This document shows, one piece after another, positions 23,381 to 32,247 of a stretch of DNA of 48,670 bases. The notes beneath the pieces were generated by a model. That model was not told the origin of the DNA, did not search any database, and worked only from the letters and a program-made list of their open reading frames with translations. The translations under genes were made by a program, and so were the position numbers. Location of the stretch: positions 1 to 48,670 of the forward strand of contig JAUNQD010000013.1 of assembly GCA_030536355.1 (NCBI GenBank). The letters are read 5' to 3'. Position 1 is the stretch's first letter. The number at the start of each line of letters is the position of its first letter. This DNA is from Bacillota bacterium. Lineage in GTDB: Bacteria > Bacillota > Clostridia > Peptostreptococcales > Anaerovoracaceae.

Positions 23381-24775
23381 TTAAGCCTTTTTCTTACGCC
23401 TGAATATCTGTCTTCTGAACAGGATCACATTCATCACGGCAAAGAATGCTATAAGGATGATCAGACATACCACAGGATTCTTAGGTGCGAATGTTGCCAG
23501 AAGCATCATAGGGAATCCGAATGCTATAGCAGGGAAGGTCTGGTAAACAAGGTTGTCTGCTGCCGGTGTATCGAAGTTAGCATCGATTTCTCTGAGCAGG
23601 ATAACACCTGTGCTGGCAGTACCTGTCAGCATTCCGTACATTGCCAGGAACTGCTCTTCAGGATATTCAGGGAACAGCTTAACTGAAATGAATCTTACAT
23701 AGAAATATGTTGCAAATGCAGCTGTTATGCCGAGAACAAGCATGATGCCCCAGTATTTTTCCAGAACGCTCAATCTGATAGCTGCTATCCCTGCAACGAT
23801 CATGATATCGAAGAAGAAGTTACTGCATCTTGTAAGCAGGAAGTTATTAGTATACCCTCTCTTGACAATACTCTTCTTATTGAGCAGATTGAGGACAGCT
23901 TTTACTATTACAGCTGCCAGTACGCCAAGGATAAAGTTGAATCCGTAAATAGTGGATTTGAATCCCGGAACTAAAATACCGAGAACGAACATCATGGCAT
24001 AGGCAAGCAGATATGTACCGCAGATGAAGCCAACCTGAACAGTCATCTTATCCATGCTGCCCTGCATAGGGATCTCATTTGCTTCTTCTATATCTTCAAA
24101 TGTAACTTTTTCTATCGATGAACTTGTATCAAAAGCTGTGACAACGCCGCGCTTTTTCAGGATATTCAGATGGATAACGCCGCCAAATGCTGCAGATAAG
24201 AATCCGAGTGCTGCTATAGTAAGGCCAAAACTTTTACCGCCATTGAATCCAAAATCAGCTTCGAATATACCGCCAAAGTTCATAGCTTGTCCCGACCCCT
24301 GACCATATCCGAATGGAACGAGTATACCTGCAGCAGGGAAGAAATTATTTATGATAAATGCAGCTGCTATCATTGTTATACCCATACCGAGGATAGCCTG
24401 CACAAGATATGTAGCAACGGTGGTCACACCTGAATCGAAGATTTCCATAGTGCGCTGCTTGTTCATCTTATTTTTTGATGTTTTAAGCGCAGATGCTGTG
24501 AATCCGAGCGCCAATGCATGATATGTTATGGTTTCGAGGACAGCCGTACCTTGTCCATTGAAAAATGCTGTGTCAAAGAAGAACTGACCGGTCACAGTCT
24601 TGTATATGCCTGCTATTATAAGCAAAATGAATCCGCCCAGCACTGATGTCGGTATCAGTGATTTGTGAAGGATAGGAATCAAGTTCTTAAGTATTGTCGC
24701 TACGATAAGGCTAAGAAGAAGAACTGCTACGATATTGATAGTTCCCCAGTTACTATAGTCCCAAAAATTTGACAT
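23381..24775 (-). CDS. gltS: Sodium/glutamate symporter (GltS/ESS family)
   Basis: 464-residue membrane protein with about ten to twelve spans. GltS-type features include the two inverted halves, the GYGQGSGQAMNFGGIFEADFGF re-entrant loop (about 165-187) and the matching MYGMLTGTASTGVILLREID in the second half. Members import glutamate with Na+. ATG 24775 is chosen since GAGAGGAAAACGAAA precedes it; upstream in-frame codons lie inside the plsC-like gene. It overlaps the 3' end of that gene by 23 nt and is followed by the cyclodeaminase gene. A broader organic-anion specificity cannot be excluded. Confidence 0.87.
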   Translation of the reverse strand: MSNFWDYSNWGTINIVAVLLLSLIVATILKNLIPILHKSLIPTSVLGGFILLIIAGIYKTVTGQFFFDTAFFNGQGTAVLETITYHALALGFTASALKTSKNKMNKQRTMEIFDSGVTTVATYLVQAILGMGITMIAAAFIINNFFPAAGILVPFGYGQGSGQAMNFGGIFEADFGFNGGKSFGLTIAALGFLSAAFGGVIHLNILKKRGVVTAFDTSSSIEKVTFEDIEEANEIPMQGSMDKMTVQVGFICGTYLLAYAMMFVLGILVPGFKSTIYGFNFILGVLAAVIVKAVLNLLNKKSIVKRGYTNNFLLTRCSNFFFDIMIVAGIAAIRLSVLEKYWGIMLVLGITAAFATYFYVRFISVKLFPEYPEEQFLAMYGMLTGTASTGVILLREIDANFDTPAADNLVYQTFPAIAFGFPMMLLATFAPKNPVVCLIILIAFFAVMNVILFRRQIFRRKKKA

Positions 24776-25952
24776 TTTCGTTTTCCTCTCTGATATTCTT
24801 ATATCTGTTAAAGACATTAACATACTTGAGCCCGTTGAAGCGCTCGTTCCCCTTGAGCTGGTAAACCTTATCCTTATGATAAATGTTCACCTTGTTCTTT
24901 CCCAACATCGTTACGGCATCTGTCTCTTCGAAATCAAATACCAGATCGTCGCCTACAGTGATCTTGTCCCCTTTTAACGTGATCAGCTGATCATCGGCTA
25001 TTTTATATTTATTCTTATATACTTTGACTTCCCACAGACCGGCTTTTTCTGTGTAGTCGATTTTATCTTTCAGATCTTCGATAGTCATACTGTTAATAGT
25101 ATCGTTCTGATACTCGTACCAGTTTTTAGCGAACTTGAACGGAAATTCTTTTCCTATTCCTTCAAGTTCTTTCGTTGGAAGATACCTGACCTTGATACCG
25201 CACTTCTTACACTCTACTATATCGCCATGACTCTCAAAAGTACTGAATCCGCATGTTGGACAGATGTATACCATTCTTTCCATATACTCTGCCAGATTCT
25301 TATGATGGAATTCAGCATCTGCCACGGCTTCATCTACATAGAGTTCGCTGCAGATGACTTCATAAAGCTCATCATTTGACATTGCCTTAGCTTCTTCCGG
25401 TTCGATGACTCTGCTTACATATGACTTCATCTTACCTTTTCTGACCACATCGCTCCAGCGTGGCATCGCACCGTATCCGCCTTCTATACGATATATAGCT
25501 ATTGGCAGTTTAAGTTTCTTGATGAGGCTGATGATACCCGGCTTTATGTATTCCGTCTTGCCGCTGTATGTACGGTTGCCTTCAGGTGCCAGTGCGATAG
25601 TTCCGCCTTCCTTGGCTACCTTGAGGCAGTTTTTGACAGCCTGGATATCCATAGTCTGCTTCTTGATAGGTATCGGGGCTACCAGCCATCTGAGAGCTCT
25701 CGACAGGAATCCCAGCGAGAAGATATCTTCAGTGGCTATGTAGTAAATAGGGCCTTTGAATGAGCCTGCTATAAAAAATTGGTCGAACCCGGTTTGGTGG
25801 TTCATCAATACCAGATACTGTCTTCCTCTCTGTTCTTCGAAAGGCTGTATATCTACATGATATTTCAATTTACAATATACCATAAAAAACGGTCTTAAAA
25901 TTGCCGTTACTACCCTATGTCTATATTTAAGCCATGTGTCTTTTTTCTTCAT
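24753..25952 (-). CDS. plsC: PlsC-like acyltransferase with C-terminal zinc ribbon
   Basis: 399 residues. The first half is a 1-acylglycerol-3-phosphate acyltransferase domain: catalytic NHQTGFD (HX4D, about residue 51), glycerophosphate-binding GPIYYIATEDIFSLGF and APEGNRTYSG (EGNRT in place of the common EGTR). The second half has a four-Cys zinc ribbon (CPTCGF...CKKCGI, about 232-255) followed by a beta-rich tail of unknown role, an architecture longer than simple PlsC (about 240). It would make phosphatidic acid or acylate a related lipid at the membrane. Start ATG at 25952; a promoter lies about 60 nt upstream. Confidence 0.87.
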   Translation of the reverse strand: MKKKDTWLKYRHRVVTAILRPFFMVYCKLKYHVDIQPFEEQRGRQYLVLMNHQTGFDQFFIAGSFKGPIYYIATEDIFSLGFLSRALRWLVAPIPIKKQTMDIQAVKNCLKVAKEGGTIALAPEGNRTYSGKTEYIKPGIISLIKKLKLPIAIYRIEGGYGAMPRWSDVVRKGKMKSYVSRVIEPEEAKAMSNDELYEVICSELYVDEAVADAEFHHKNLAEYMERMVYICPTCGFSTFESHGDIVECKKCGIKVRYLPTKELEGIGKEFPFKFAKNWYEYQNDTINSMTIEDLKDKIDYTEKAGLWEVKVYKNKYKIADDQLITLKGDKITVGDDLVFDFEETDAVTMLGKNKVNIYHKDKVYQLKGNERFNGLKYVNVFNRYKNIREENENVKFLGL

Positions 25953-26009
25953 AAATGTCCACCTATATCACTGTTCACATTGCTTGAATCGAACATGATC
26001 TGACAAAAT

Positions 26010-26039
26010 ATCTTATCACGCAAAACGCAAAATTGTCAA
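26010..26039 (-). promoter_or_regulatory. Promoter of the plsC-gltS-fchA run
   Basis: Minus-strand TTGACA (26039-26034), 18-nt spacer, TAAGAT (26015-26010), about 58 nt before the start codon. Confidence 0.6.
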
Positions 26040-26156
26040 TGTTTCGCCGATTTGGACATAAGTCCTCAATTTATTAAAACATATGAATATGAACTATATA
26101 TGAAATCATCTCTATATACGAATCTGTACATACTTTTATCACATATACTTTATCAT

Positions 26157-26162
26157 TATAAT
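26157..26162 (+). promoter_or_regulatory. -10 box of the CrtI-like gene
   Basis: Perfect TATAAT ending 14 nt before the ATG at 26177, with AAGGAGG in between; the -35 region (TTTTAT) is weak. Confidence 0.5.
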
Positions 26163-26176
26163 TTAAGGAGGAACAA

Positions 26177-28072
26177 ATGAAGTATGACTGTCTGATTATA
26201 GGCGCAGGCCTTTCCGGCCTTACGGCCGCCTCACTTCTGGCAAAACGCGGGCTGAGCGTCGCAGTATGCGAACAAGCATCGAGCCCCGGTGGTTCCTGCG
26301 GTATATTCAAAAGACACATTGATGGCAAGGCTGCAATCTTCGATCAAGGCTCGTCCATGCTCTTCGGTTTTGGTAAAGATGGATTCAACGCACACAGATT
26401 TCTGTTCAACTGTCTTGAAGAACCGTTCCATGTTATCAGACACGATAAACTCTATGCCATGGATTACAGCGGTCACCGCATAGAATTCACAGAAAATATT
26501 GAGGCATTCACTGATGCATTAGGAAAGATTTTTCCCGGGCAAACATCTAACATCAAGAAGTTTTACAATGAAATGCATGATATGTATGAAAAAGTAATAA
26601 GTGAAAACCCATCATATACCACCCCTGATGAAATGGATATTACCAAAGGTCTGTTCAGTTTCATCAGACATCCTATCGCATATGGCAAGTTTCTTTCATA
26701 CATGAACATGAGCGCCAAACAGCTTCTTATGAAATATTTCGATGATCATGAAATACTAAAGTTCTTCGACAAGCTTACATCCACCTACTGCTACGCCTCA
26801 GTTTCCGAAGCTCCTGCTATCCTAGCTGCCGTGATGTTCATCGATAATCACACGGGCGGCAGTTGGTATCCTGCCGGTTCCACCCTCTTCCTGCCCGGCA
26901 TATTGGAAAAGGTCATAGAAGAAAACGATGGTCAAATATACTATGACTCTTGCGTTGAAAGAATTATTTTCAACAATGCAAAAGCGTCCGGTGTTCTTTT
27001 GGCTAACGGTACTGCTATCGGTGCAGATAATGTTATATATTCTGGAACCGTTTGGGATCTTTATGGTAAGTTACTGCCCGATGAAATGGTGTCAGATGCT
27101 TTGCTACGCTGGGCATATTCTCAAGAACCCACATATCCATGTCTGGTGTTCTATGGTCTTGCCGACAAATCCGTTATCCCTGCCGATTGCTGTGCCGTGG
27201 AAATGTTAGCATCGGATCCCGGTGTGCTGGATGAAAAAGAAATAACTGTCTACATACCATCCATCGACGACCATACATTATGTGATGAAAATCACCATAT
27301 CATTATAGCCATTGGTCCCTCTTTCATCAACTGGGGCGCAAATATCGATTTTAAAAAATATTACGGCACTCCGGATGAAAGATATGCAAGTTGCTATTCT
27401 GATGAATACTATAGCAGCCAAAAGGAACAAGAATCAGCTCGAATAATAAACATCCTGGAGAAGTGCTTTGCCGGAATTTCTGAGCATTTGACATATCACC
27501 AACTGGCATCACCTTTCACCGTTCAGCGATTTACAATGAAAAACGGCGGTGCAGCAGCAGGACCTAAACAAATGCTTGGTCAGCACATGATGAAACGACA
27601 GCCCATAAGGACAAAATGGCAAGGCTTGTACTGCTGCGGCGAATCTACCACCATGGGAACAGGAACTCCTACAGTAACTGTATCAGGAATAACAGCTGCA
27701 AATGCTGTTCTTAAGAAAAAAGGGCTGAAACCATATAAATGGACTTCCGGCATGAAGGATCATGTTGTGGAACTTGATAGACCTGTCACTAAAGATTGGA
27801 TATATGAATGTTTTTCAGAAGATACAGCATCTGTCATGAAAGCCGCCGGCAAATGTATGTACTGTGAAAGCCCATCGTGCTGTAAAAAAGAAATATTGAA
27901 TGTGCCCGGCATTATGAGGCGAGCTTCATGCGGAAATATGACAGGTGCATATAAAATAATCACTACTTCTTTGATGGAAGACTTGAAAAGTCTTTCAGAA
28001 AACTGTCCATTTGAAGCCGATCCTTCGGAAGTTGTGAAAATGATCTGCGCTTTGCATGAGGAATCAAGATGA
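26177..28072 (+). CDS. CrtI/phytoene-desaturase-like FAD oxidoreductase with C-terminal GltD-type Cys domain
   Basis: 631 residues. The N terminus has the dinucleotide-binding fold (CLIIGAGLSGLTAASLLAKRG, then E-x6-GG in EQASSPGGSCG), and YCCGESTTMGTGTPTVTVSGITAANAVL near 490-515 is the second FAD motif of the CrtI/retinol-saturase family. An added C-terminal domain (about 555-631) resembles the N-terminal Fe-S domain of GltD-type proteins: KCMYCESPSCC then NVPGIMRRASCGNMTGAYKII. The usual Cys spacing is C-x2-C-x4-C-x3-C; here the fourth position is Glu and a Cys follows the third directly. No carotenoid genes are near, so a desaturase role is doubtful. Start has AAGGAGG. Its end overlaps the convergent permease gene by 9 nt. 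Confidence 0.85.
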   Translation: MKYDCLIIGAGLSGLTAASLLAKRGLSVAVCEQASSPGGSCGIFKRHIDGKAAIFDQGSSMLFGFGKDGFNAHRFLFNCLEEPFHVIRHDKLYAMDYSGHRIEFTENIEAFTDALGKIFPGQTSNIKKFYNEMHDMYEKVISENPSYTTPDEMDITKGLFSFIRHPIAYGKFLSYMNMSAKQLLMKYFDDHEILKFFDKLTSTYCYASVSEAPAILAAVMFIDNHTGGSWYPAGSTLFLPGILEKVIEENDGQIYYDSCVERIIFNNAKASGVLLANGTAIGADNVIYSGTVWDLYGKLLPDEMVSDALLRWAYSQEPTYPCLVFYGLADKSVIPADCCAVEMLASDPGVLDEKEITVYIPSIDDHTLCDENHHIIIAIGPSFINWGANIDFKKYYGTPDERYASCYSDEYYSSQKEQESARIINILEKCFAGISEHLTYHQLASPFTVQRFTMKNGGAAAGPKQMLGQHMMKRQPIRTKWQGLYCCGESTTMGTGTPTVTVSGITAANAVLKKKGLKPYKWTSGMKDHVVELDRPVTKDWIYECFSEDTASVMKAAGKCMYCESPSCCKKEILNVPGIMRRASCGNMTGAYKIITTSLMEDLKSLSENCPFEADPSEVVKMICALHEESR

Positions 28073-28900
28073 TCTTCCCTTCGCATAGACGATAATAACG
28101 CTTGTGGCTGCTGAACCGGCAACAATAAGCAAGCTCATGGTCGAAGTCATGACTTCTTCATTTATCATAAAATCCATACCCATATACTCTCTGAAATAAA
28201 TGGCTTTTTCCGGACTCATGTTAAACTCTACAAATCGTGAAGTCAGGCTTTTTCTTAACAAAACAACCATATGTGATATGGGGAACGCTTTGATGAGCAG
28301 TATTACAGTTTCATTAAGACTCCCTATCGGCAAATATATGCCTGTTAGAAAACCTATCAATGAACCTATTATCGTGCAGCATGCCGACAAGGCATTGCTG
28401 CTTTTTAATAATGAGAGCGGCAATATTACAATTGCTGATGAACATACAGAGTTGATGATCATAAGCAGAAAAACCGTTGATAGCTGACCTTTTGCAGCTG
28501 TTTCGCCATAACATATGATCAAATATATTTGTGCCAGTATCAGAATGACCAGCGACATTATAATGCCGGAAACTGATGCGCTGAACAGATATCCGTTTAT
28601 CATCTTAACGCGACCCATTGGCGATGTTTTGAAATCACGTTCTATTCTTCCGGCTTTATCATTTATCATAACACCATAGGCTCCCATGGCTGCAGTAAGA
28701 GGTGTTATCCCTAATATCCCAGCTATCATCCATGAATCCATTATCAATTCAGCGTTTTCAATCATAGGAAAACGCTGAAGCAAGTTGTCCCTAATAAATA
28801 TTATGTAAAGAACCATGATTATGATTTCGGCCAGCAATGACAGGACAACCGTAGTTTTATCTTTAAAAAAAAGTTTTATATTTCGCAAGCCAAAGTTCAT
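28064..28900 (-). CDS. ABC-2 type transporter permease
   Basis: 278 residues with six hydrophobic spans: about 21-38, 55-78, 105-130, 138-160, 168-190 and 250-270. Start MNFGLRNIKLFFKDKTTVVLSL is typical of ABC-2 exporters (daunorubicin/DrrB or YadH type). Its ATG overlaps the stop of the ATPase gene (ATGA), so the two are translationally coupled and form one transporter. The substrate is not evident; drug or lipid export is usual for the family. Confidence 0.88.
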   Translation of the reverse strand: MNFGLRNIKLFFKDKTTVVLSLLAEIIIMVLYIIFIRDNLLQRFPMIENAELIMDSWMIAGILGITPLTAAMGAYGVMINDKAGRIERDFKTSPMGRVKMINGYLFSASVSGIIMSLVILILAQIYLIICYGETAAKGQLSTVFLLMIINSVCSSAIVILPLSLLKSSNALSACCTIIGSLIGFLTGIYLPIGSLNETVILLIKAFPISHMVVLLRKSLTSRFVEFNMSPEKAIYFREYMGMDFMINEEVMTSTMSLLIVAGSAATSVIIVYAKGRSS

Positions 28901-29757
28901 CGTATCTGTGTCTCCCCAATAATATTCAGATATGCGTTTTCCATACTGCCCTTTATCACTTCGAAATCTTCGTAGTTGTTATTGATAGCGGCCAGTATTT
29001 TCAATGCATCACCGGTATTCGAAATCTCCAGTTCCGTTATTTTGTCTCCTGTATATAAAATGAGCTTATCTTTGGCGAATTTTTCTCTTATATCCATAAC
29101 TGTCCCTTGAAAAGCTATGCTACCTTTGTTGATCACTATTATCTTATCTGCAAAAGCCGCCTCCTCCATATAATGGGTCGTCATCACTACCGTCATACCC
29201 GTTTCTTCTCTGATCCGCTTTATTGCCTGCCATACCATCCTTCTCATCTCCGGATCAAGTCCAGATGTAGGTTCGTCCAAAAACAGTATATGGGGCGCAT
29301 GTATTAGAGCTCTTGCAATGTCGCTTCTTCTCTTCTGTCCTCCTGACAATTTCCCGTACTCCCAAAGCAGTAAATTCTTTATTCCCGTCATATCAGCCGC
29401 TTTACTTATATTTTCCGCTAATCTCTTGCCCTTTAAACCGTAAAATCCGCCTCTTACACGGAGGTTCTCACCAATGGTGAGCCTTTCATCAAGAACTCCG
29501 TTTTGAAACACTATGCCTACATTTTTTCGTATAAATTTGTTTTCTCGCCCCAGCTTATTACCTGCAATACGTATTTCTCCTTGATCAAAGGACAGGTCTG
29601 TACACAAGATATTTAGAAGCGTACTTTTGCCTGCACCGTTTGGTCCTAAAATCGCTGTGATCTGCCCTTCGAAAATGCTGAAGGTTATGTTATGGAGCAC
29701 AGGATATTTGCCGTATTTTTTCGTCAGATTTTTTACTTCTATAATGACGTCTTCCAT
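28897..29757 (-). CDS. ABC transporter ATP-binding protein
   Basis: 286 residues starting MEDVIIEVKNLTKKYGKYPV. Walker A GPNGAGKST, Q-loop VGIVFQNGVLD, signature LSGGQKRRSDIARAL, Walker B ILFLDEPTSGLDP and H-loop TTHYMEEAAFADK are all intact; the DrrA/CcmA class with a C-terminal extension. I place the start at 29757 where ATG shares its A with the TGA stop of tspO (TGATG), a coupling signal; longer in-frame readings would run back through tspO in another frame. Partner of the downstream permease. Confidence 0.92.
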   Translation of the reverse strand: MEDVIIEVKNLTKKYGKYPVLHNITFSIFEGQITAILGPNGAGKSTLLNILCTDLSFDQGEIRIAGNKLGRENKFIRKNVGIVFQNGVLDERLTIGENLRVRGGFYGLKGKRLAENISKAADMTGIKNLLLWEYGKLSGGQKRRSDIARALIHAPHILFLDEPTSGLDPEMRRMVWQAIKRIREETGMTVVMTTHYMEEAAFADKIIVINKGSIAFQGTVMDIREKFAKDKLILYTGDKITELEISNTGDALKILAAINNNYEDFEVIKGSMENAYLNIIGETQIR

Positions 29758-30248
29758 CAGTTGAGCATCCATATCATGTATGTCAGGTAACCTGCAAATG
29801 TAACCCAAAGAAGGTACGGGATCTGCAGGATCGCAGCCAGACGGTCGGATTTCCAAAACAACACTATCATTATGATTATCAGTACCCACAGCAACAACAG
29901 CCACCAGAATGCCAGTTGGAAGGCCTGCAGATTGAAGAATATGATACTCCAAATGAAGTTGACCGCCAGCTGCAGAAAAAATACTATTAGTCCCTTTATC
30001 TGTTCCAATGATTCTTCAGCCAGGTATACTCGCGCAGCACCGATCCCCATAAGCGCGTATAGTATAGTCCATACGATCGGGAACAGTATTGACGGCGGCG
30101 TCAAATCAGATTGGATCACATCATCAAGGTCCATCATACCCATCATGCTGATAAGTCCCGATATCAGCCCTACTGCTTCACAGAGAATTATAAAGAATGC
30201 ATATGCCTTCCCTTCTTTTGACATATTCTCAAATACATTTTTAAACAT
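29757..30248 (-). CDS. tspO: TspO/MBR family membrane protein
   Basis: 163 residues, five hydrophobic spans. TspO marks: LTPPSILFPIVWTILYALMGI (about 49-69), QLAVNFIWSIIFF with the conserved Asn, and LLWVTFAGYL near the C terminus. Family members bind porphyrins, haem or steroids and act in stress signalling or tetrapyrrole handling. The only ribosome-binding sequence, GGGGGTG, is inside the right arm of a strong hairpin (30256-30281) next to the ATG, suggesting expression control. It ends in TGATG overlap with the ABC ATPase gene. It is unusual that TspO leads an ABC transporter operon. Confidence 0.92.
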   Translation of the reverse strand: MFKNVFENMSKEGKAYAFFIILCEAVGLISGLISMMGMMDLDDVIQSDLTPPSILFPIVWTILYALMGIGAARVYLAEESLEQIKGLIVFFLQLAVNFIWSIIFFNLQAFQLAFWWLLLLWVLIIIMIVLFWKSDRLAAILQIPYLLWVTFAGYLTYMIWMLN

Positions 30249-30253
30249 AAAAA

Positions 30254-30281
30254 CACCCCCATACGAGTTTATGTACGGGGG
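30254..30281 (-). promoter_or_regulatory. Hairpin with T-run that masks the tspO ribosome-binding site
   Basis: On the minus strand CCCCCGTAC pairs with GTATGGGGG (nine pairs, one G-U that would be a mismatch on the other strand), loop 8 nt, followed by TGTTTTTATG where ATG is the tspO start. It looks both like an intrinsic terminator for the ligase gene and like a lid on the tspO translation start. Confidence 0.6.
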
Positions 30282-30313
30282 CTTGGTTGTTATACATTTG
30301 ATTTTTTATGTTT

Positions 30314-31948
30314 CTATGCCATGTTCTGTTGTTCAACGAGCCGTTCTGCGCCATATCTCTTCCGAAGTTCAGGCTTCTCGATCTTCCCTGTGGCATTTCT
30401 GGGCACATCTGCGAAGATGATCTGTTTAGGTCTCTTATATCTAGGAAGCTGCTTGCAGAAATCGTTGATTTCTTCTTCTGTACATTCCATGCCGTCTTTT
30501 ACTGCGATGATCGCACCTGTGATCTCACCAAGGCGCTTATCAGGAAGACCTATAACTGCAACATCCTTTACCTTAGGATATGCCGCCAGGAAGTTTTCTA
30601 TCTGTACAGGATAGATGTTTTCACCTCCAGAGATGATAACATCTTTCTTACGGTCTACCAGGAAATAGAAACCGTCTTCATCCTGCATGGCCATATCTCC
30701 TGTGAAGAGCCAGCCGTCTTTGAGTGTATTGGCAGTGGCTTCAGGATCGTTGTAGTAACAAGTCATCAGTCCCGGACCCTTGACACAAAGTTCGCCTACT
30801 CCGCCCTTTTCAACTTCACAGCCTTCTTCATCAACGATCTTACATTTCCACCTGTAACCCGGAACTCCGATAGCTCCCACCTTGTGAACATTATCTGTTC
30901 CCAGATGTACGCATCCCGGACCTGCAGATTCAGAAAGTCCGTAGTTGGTATCATACATCTGTCCCGGGAAGTAATCGTGCCAGTGATTTATAAGTGATGA
31001 AGGTACAGGCTGAGCACCAATGTGCATCAATCTCCACTGCTTAAGTTCATAATCTTCTATATTGAGTTCACCTCTGTCAAGAGCATCAAGAATAGCCTGT
31101 GCCCATGGTACCAGCAGGAACATGATAGTCGCCTTCTCGTTGGATACAGCTTCAAGAATTATCTCAGGAGTAGTTCCTGTAAGCAGTACAGCCTTGCTTC
31201 CTGCACAAAGACTGCCCATCCAGTGGAATTTAGCACCTGTATGGTAGAGAGGCGGTATGCAAAGGAACACGTCATCTCTTCCTGTGTCGTGGTGCTTCTG
31301 CTCCATCTGAGCCGCCTGCAAAAGGCTTTCATGATTATGTAAAATAGCTTTCGGGAATCCTGTAGTACCTGATGAAAAATAGATAGCTGCATTATCTTCT
31401 TCATCAAGCCTTACAAGGGGTGCGGAACTTGGACAGTCAGCGACCAGTTCTCTGTAGCTTTCTGCGAACGTAGGACATCCGTCCCCGAAATATATGAGCA
31501 GCCTTCCTCTGGAAAGTTCTTCTTCGATAGCTTCTATTCTTCCTATGAATTCAGGTCCGAAAATAAGTACTTGTATCTCTGCCAGATCAGCGCAGTATTT
31601 TATCTCGTCAGAGTCGAATCTGAAGTTGAACGGCACAGCTATAGCACCTGCCTTCAATATGCCGAAATATATAGGCAGCCATTCGAGGCAGTTGAACATA
31701 AGGATGGCAACTCTGTCACCCTTCTTGACCCCTCTCGAAAGCAGCATATTAGCTACTCTGTTGGCCTTCTCATCGAATACGCTCCATGTTATCTCTCTTC
31801 TGTATGGTGTTGCTGATGTCTGCTGGACCAGGTCATATTCCTTCCAAGTCCTTCTTCTGGCATCTTTTATAAGCGGATTAAGTTCGACGAGAGCAACTTC
31901 ATCTCCGTATAATTTATGATTTCGTTCCAATAAGTCTGTTATCGGCAT
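30314..31948 (-). CDS. Acyl-CoA synthetase (AMP-forming, class I adenylate-forming enzyme)
   Basis: 544 residues from MPITDLLERN. Motifs: P-loop-like YFSSGTTGFPKA (about 180), A5 NYGLSESAG, A7 GWLFTGDMAM, A8 DRKKDVIISGGENIYP and catalytic Lys in PRNATGKIEKPELR. It activates a carboxylic acid to acyl-AMP and then acyl-CoA; the CaiC/medium-chain ligase branch fits, the exact acid is unknown. An ATG 16 codons upstream (31996) is open, but homologues usually begin at MPITxLLERN and AAAGGGA lies 10 nt before it; the choice is moderately sure. It follows the 47-residue peptide gene and precedes the tspO hairpin. Confidence 0.9.
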   Translation of the reverse strand: MPITDLLERNHKLYGDEVALVELNPLIKDARRRTWKEYDLVQQTSATPYRREITWSVFDEKANRVANMLLSRGVKKGDRVAILMFNCLEWLPIYFGILKAGAIAVPFNFRFDSDEIKYCADLAEIQVLIFGPEFIGRIEAIEEELSRGRLLIYFGDGCPTFAESYRELVADCPSSAPLVRLDEEDNAAIYFSSGTTGFPKAILHNHESLLQAAQMEQKHHDTGRDDVFLCIPPLYHTGAKFHWMGSLCAGSKAVLLTGTTPEIILEAVSNEKATIMFLLVPWAQAILDALDRGELNIEDYELKQWRLMHIGAQPVPSSLINHWHDYFPGQMYDTNYGLSESAGPGCVHLGTDNVHKVGAIGVPGYRWKCKIVDEEGCEVEKGGVGELCVKGPGLMTCYYNDPEATANTLKDGWLFTGDMAMQDEDGFYFLVDRKKDVIISGGENIYPVQIENFLAAYPKVKDVAVIGLPDKRLGEITGAIIAVKDGMECTEEEINDFCKQLPRYKRPKQIIFADVPRNATGKIEKPELRKRYGAERLVEQQNMA

Positions 31949-32008
31949 GTCTGTGATGTCCCTTTCTTGATTTATTGCACGGCGATCATTATACATGATT
32001 TCCGATCG

Positions 32009-32152
32009 CTATTTCAACTTCTTTTGCTCTTCCATCTTGGCAAATGCTTTTTTCGCTACCATATAGCCCAATGTCATATCGATAGCCCATAACCCAAGAT
32101 ATATGCCGCTTACGAACGCAGCGTGCTTTTTGTAATTCCAATCCTTAAACAT
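32009..32152 (-). CDS. Small hypothetical membrane peptide (47 residues)
   Basis: ATG at 32152 follows GGAGG at 7 nt and a promoter, so it is probably real. The peptide reads MFKDWNYKKHAAFVSGIYLG, then a hydrophobic stretch (about 13-34) and a charged tail ending QKKLK: a basic-hydrophobic-charged pattern of a single-span membrane protein. It stands upstream of the acyl-CoA ligase and may share its transcript. No family recognised. Confidence 0.65.
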   Translation of the reverse strand: MFKDWNYKKHAAFVSGIYLGLWAIDMTLGYMVAKKAFAKMEEQKKLK

Positions 32153-32181
32153 GCTTATACCTCCCTGATATCATTTTTAAC

Positions 32182-32210
32182 ATTATAACGCATTATCACG
32201 ATAAAGGCAA
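32182..32210 (-). promoter_or_regulatory. Promoter of the small-peptide/ligase unit
   Basis: Minus-strand TTGCCT (32210-32205), 17-nt spacer, TATAAT (32187-32182). Confidence 0.7.
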
Positions 32211-32247
32211 AAAACATTTGACCTTATAGAAGTATACCTTTTACTTT

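Noticed and set aside
29758..29952. Longer N terminus of the ABC ATPase
   Set aside because: It would be read antiphase through tspO; the ATG at 29757 overlaps the tspO stop and begins at the conserved domain edge.
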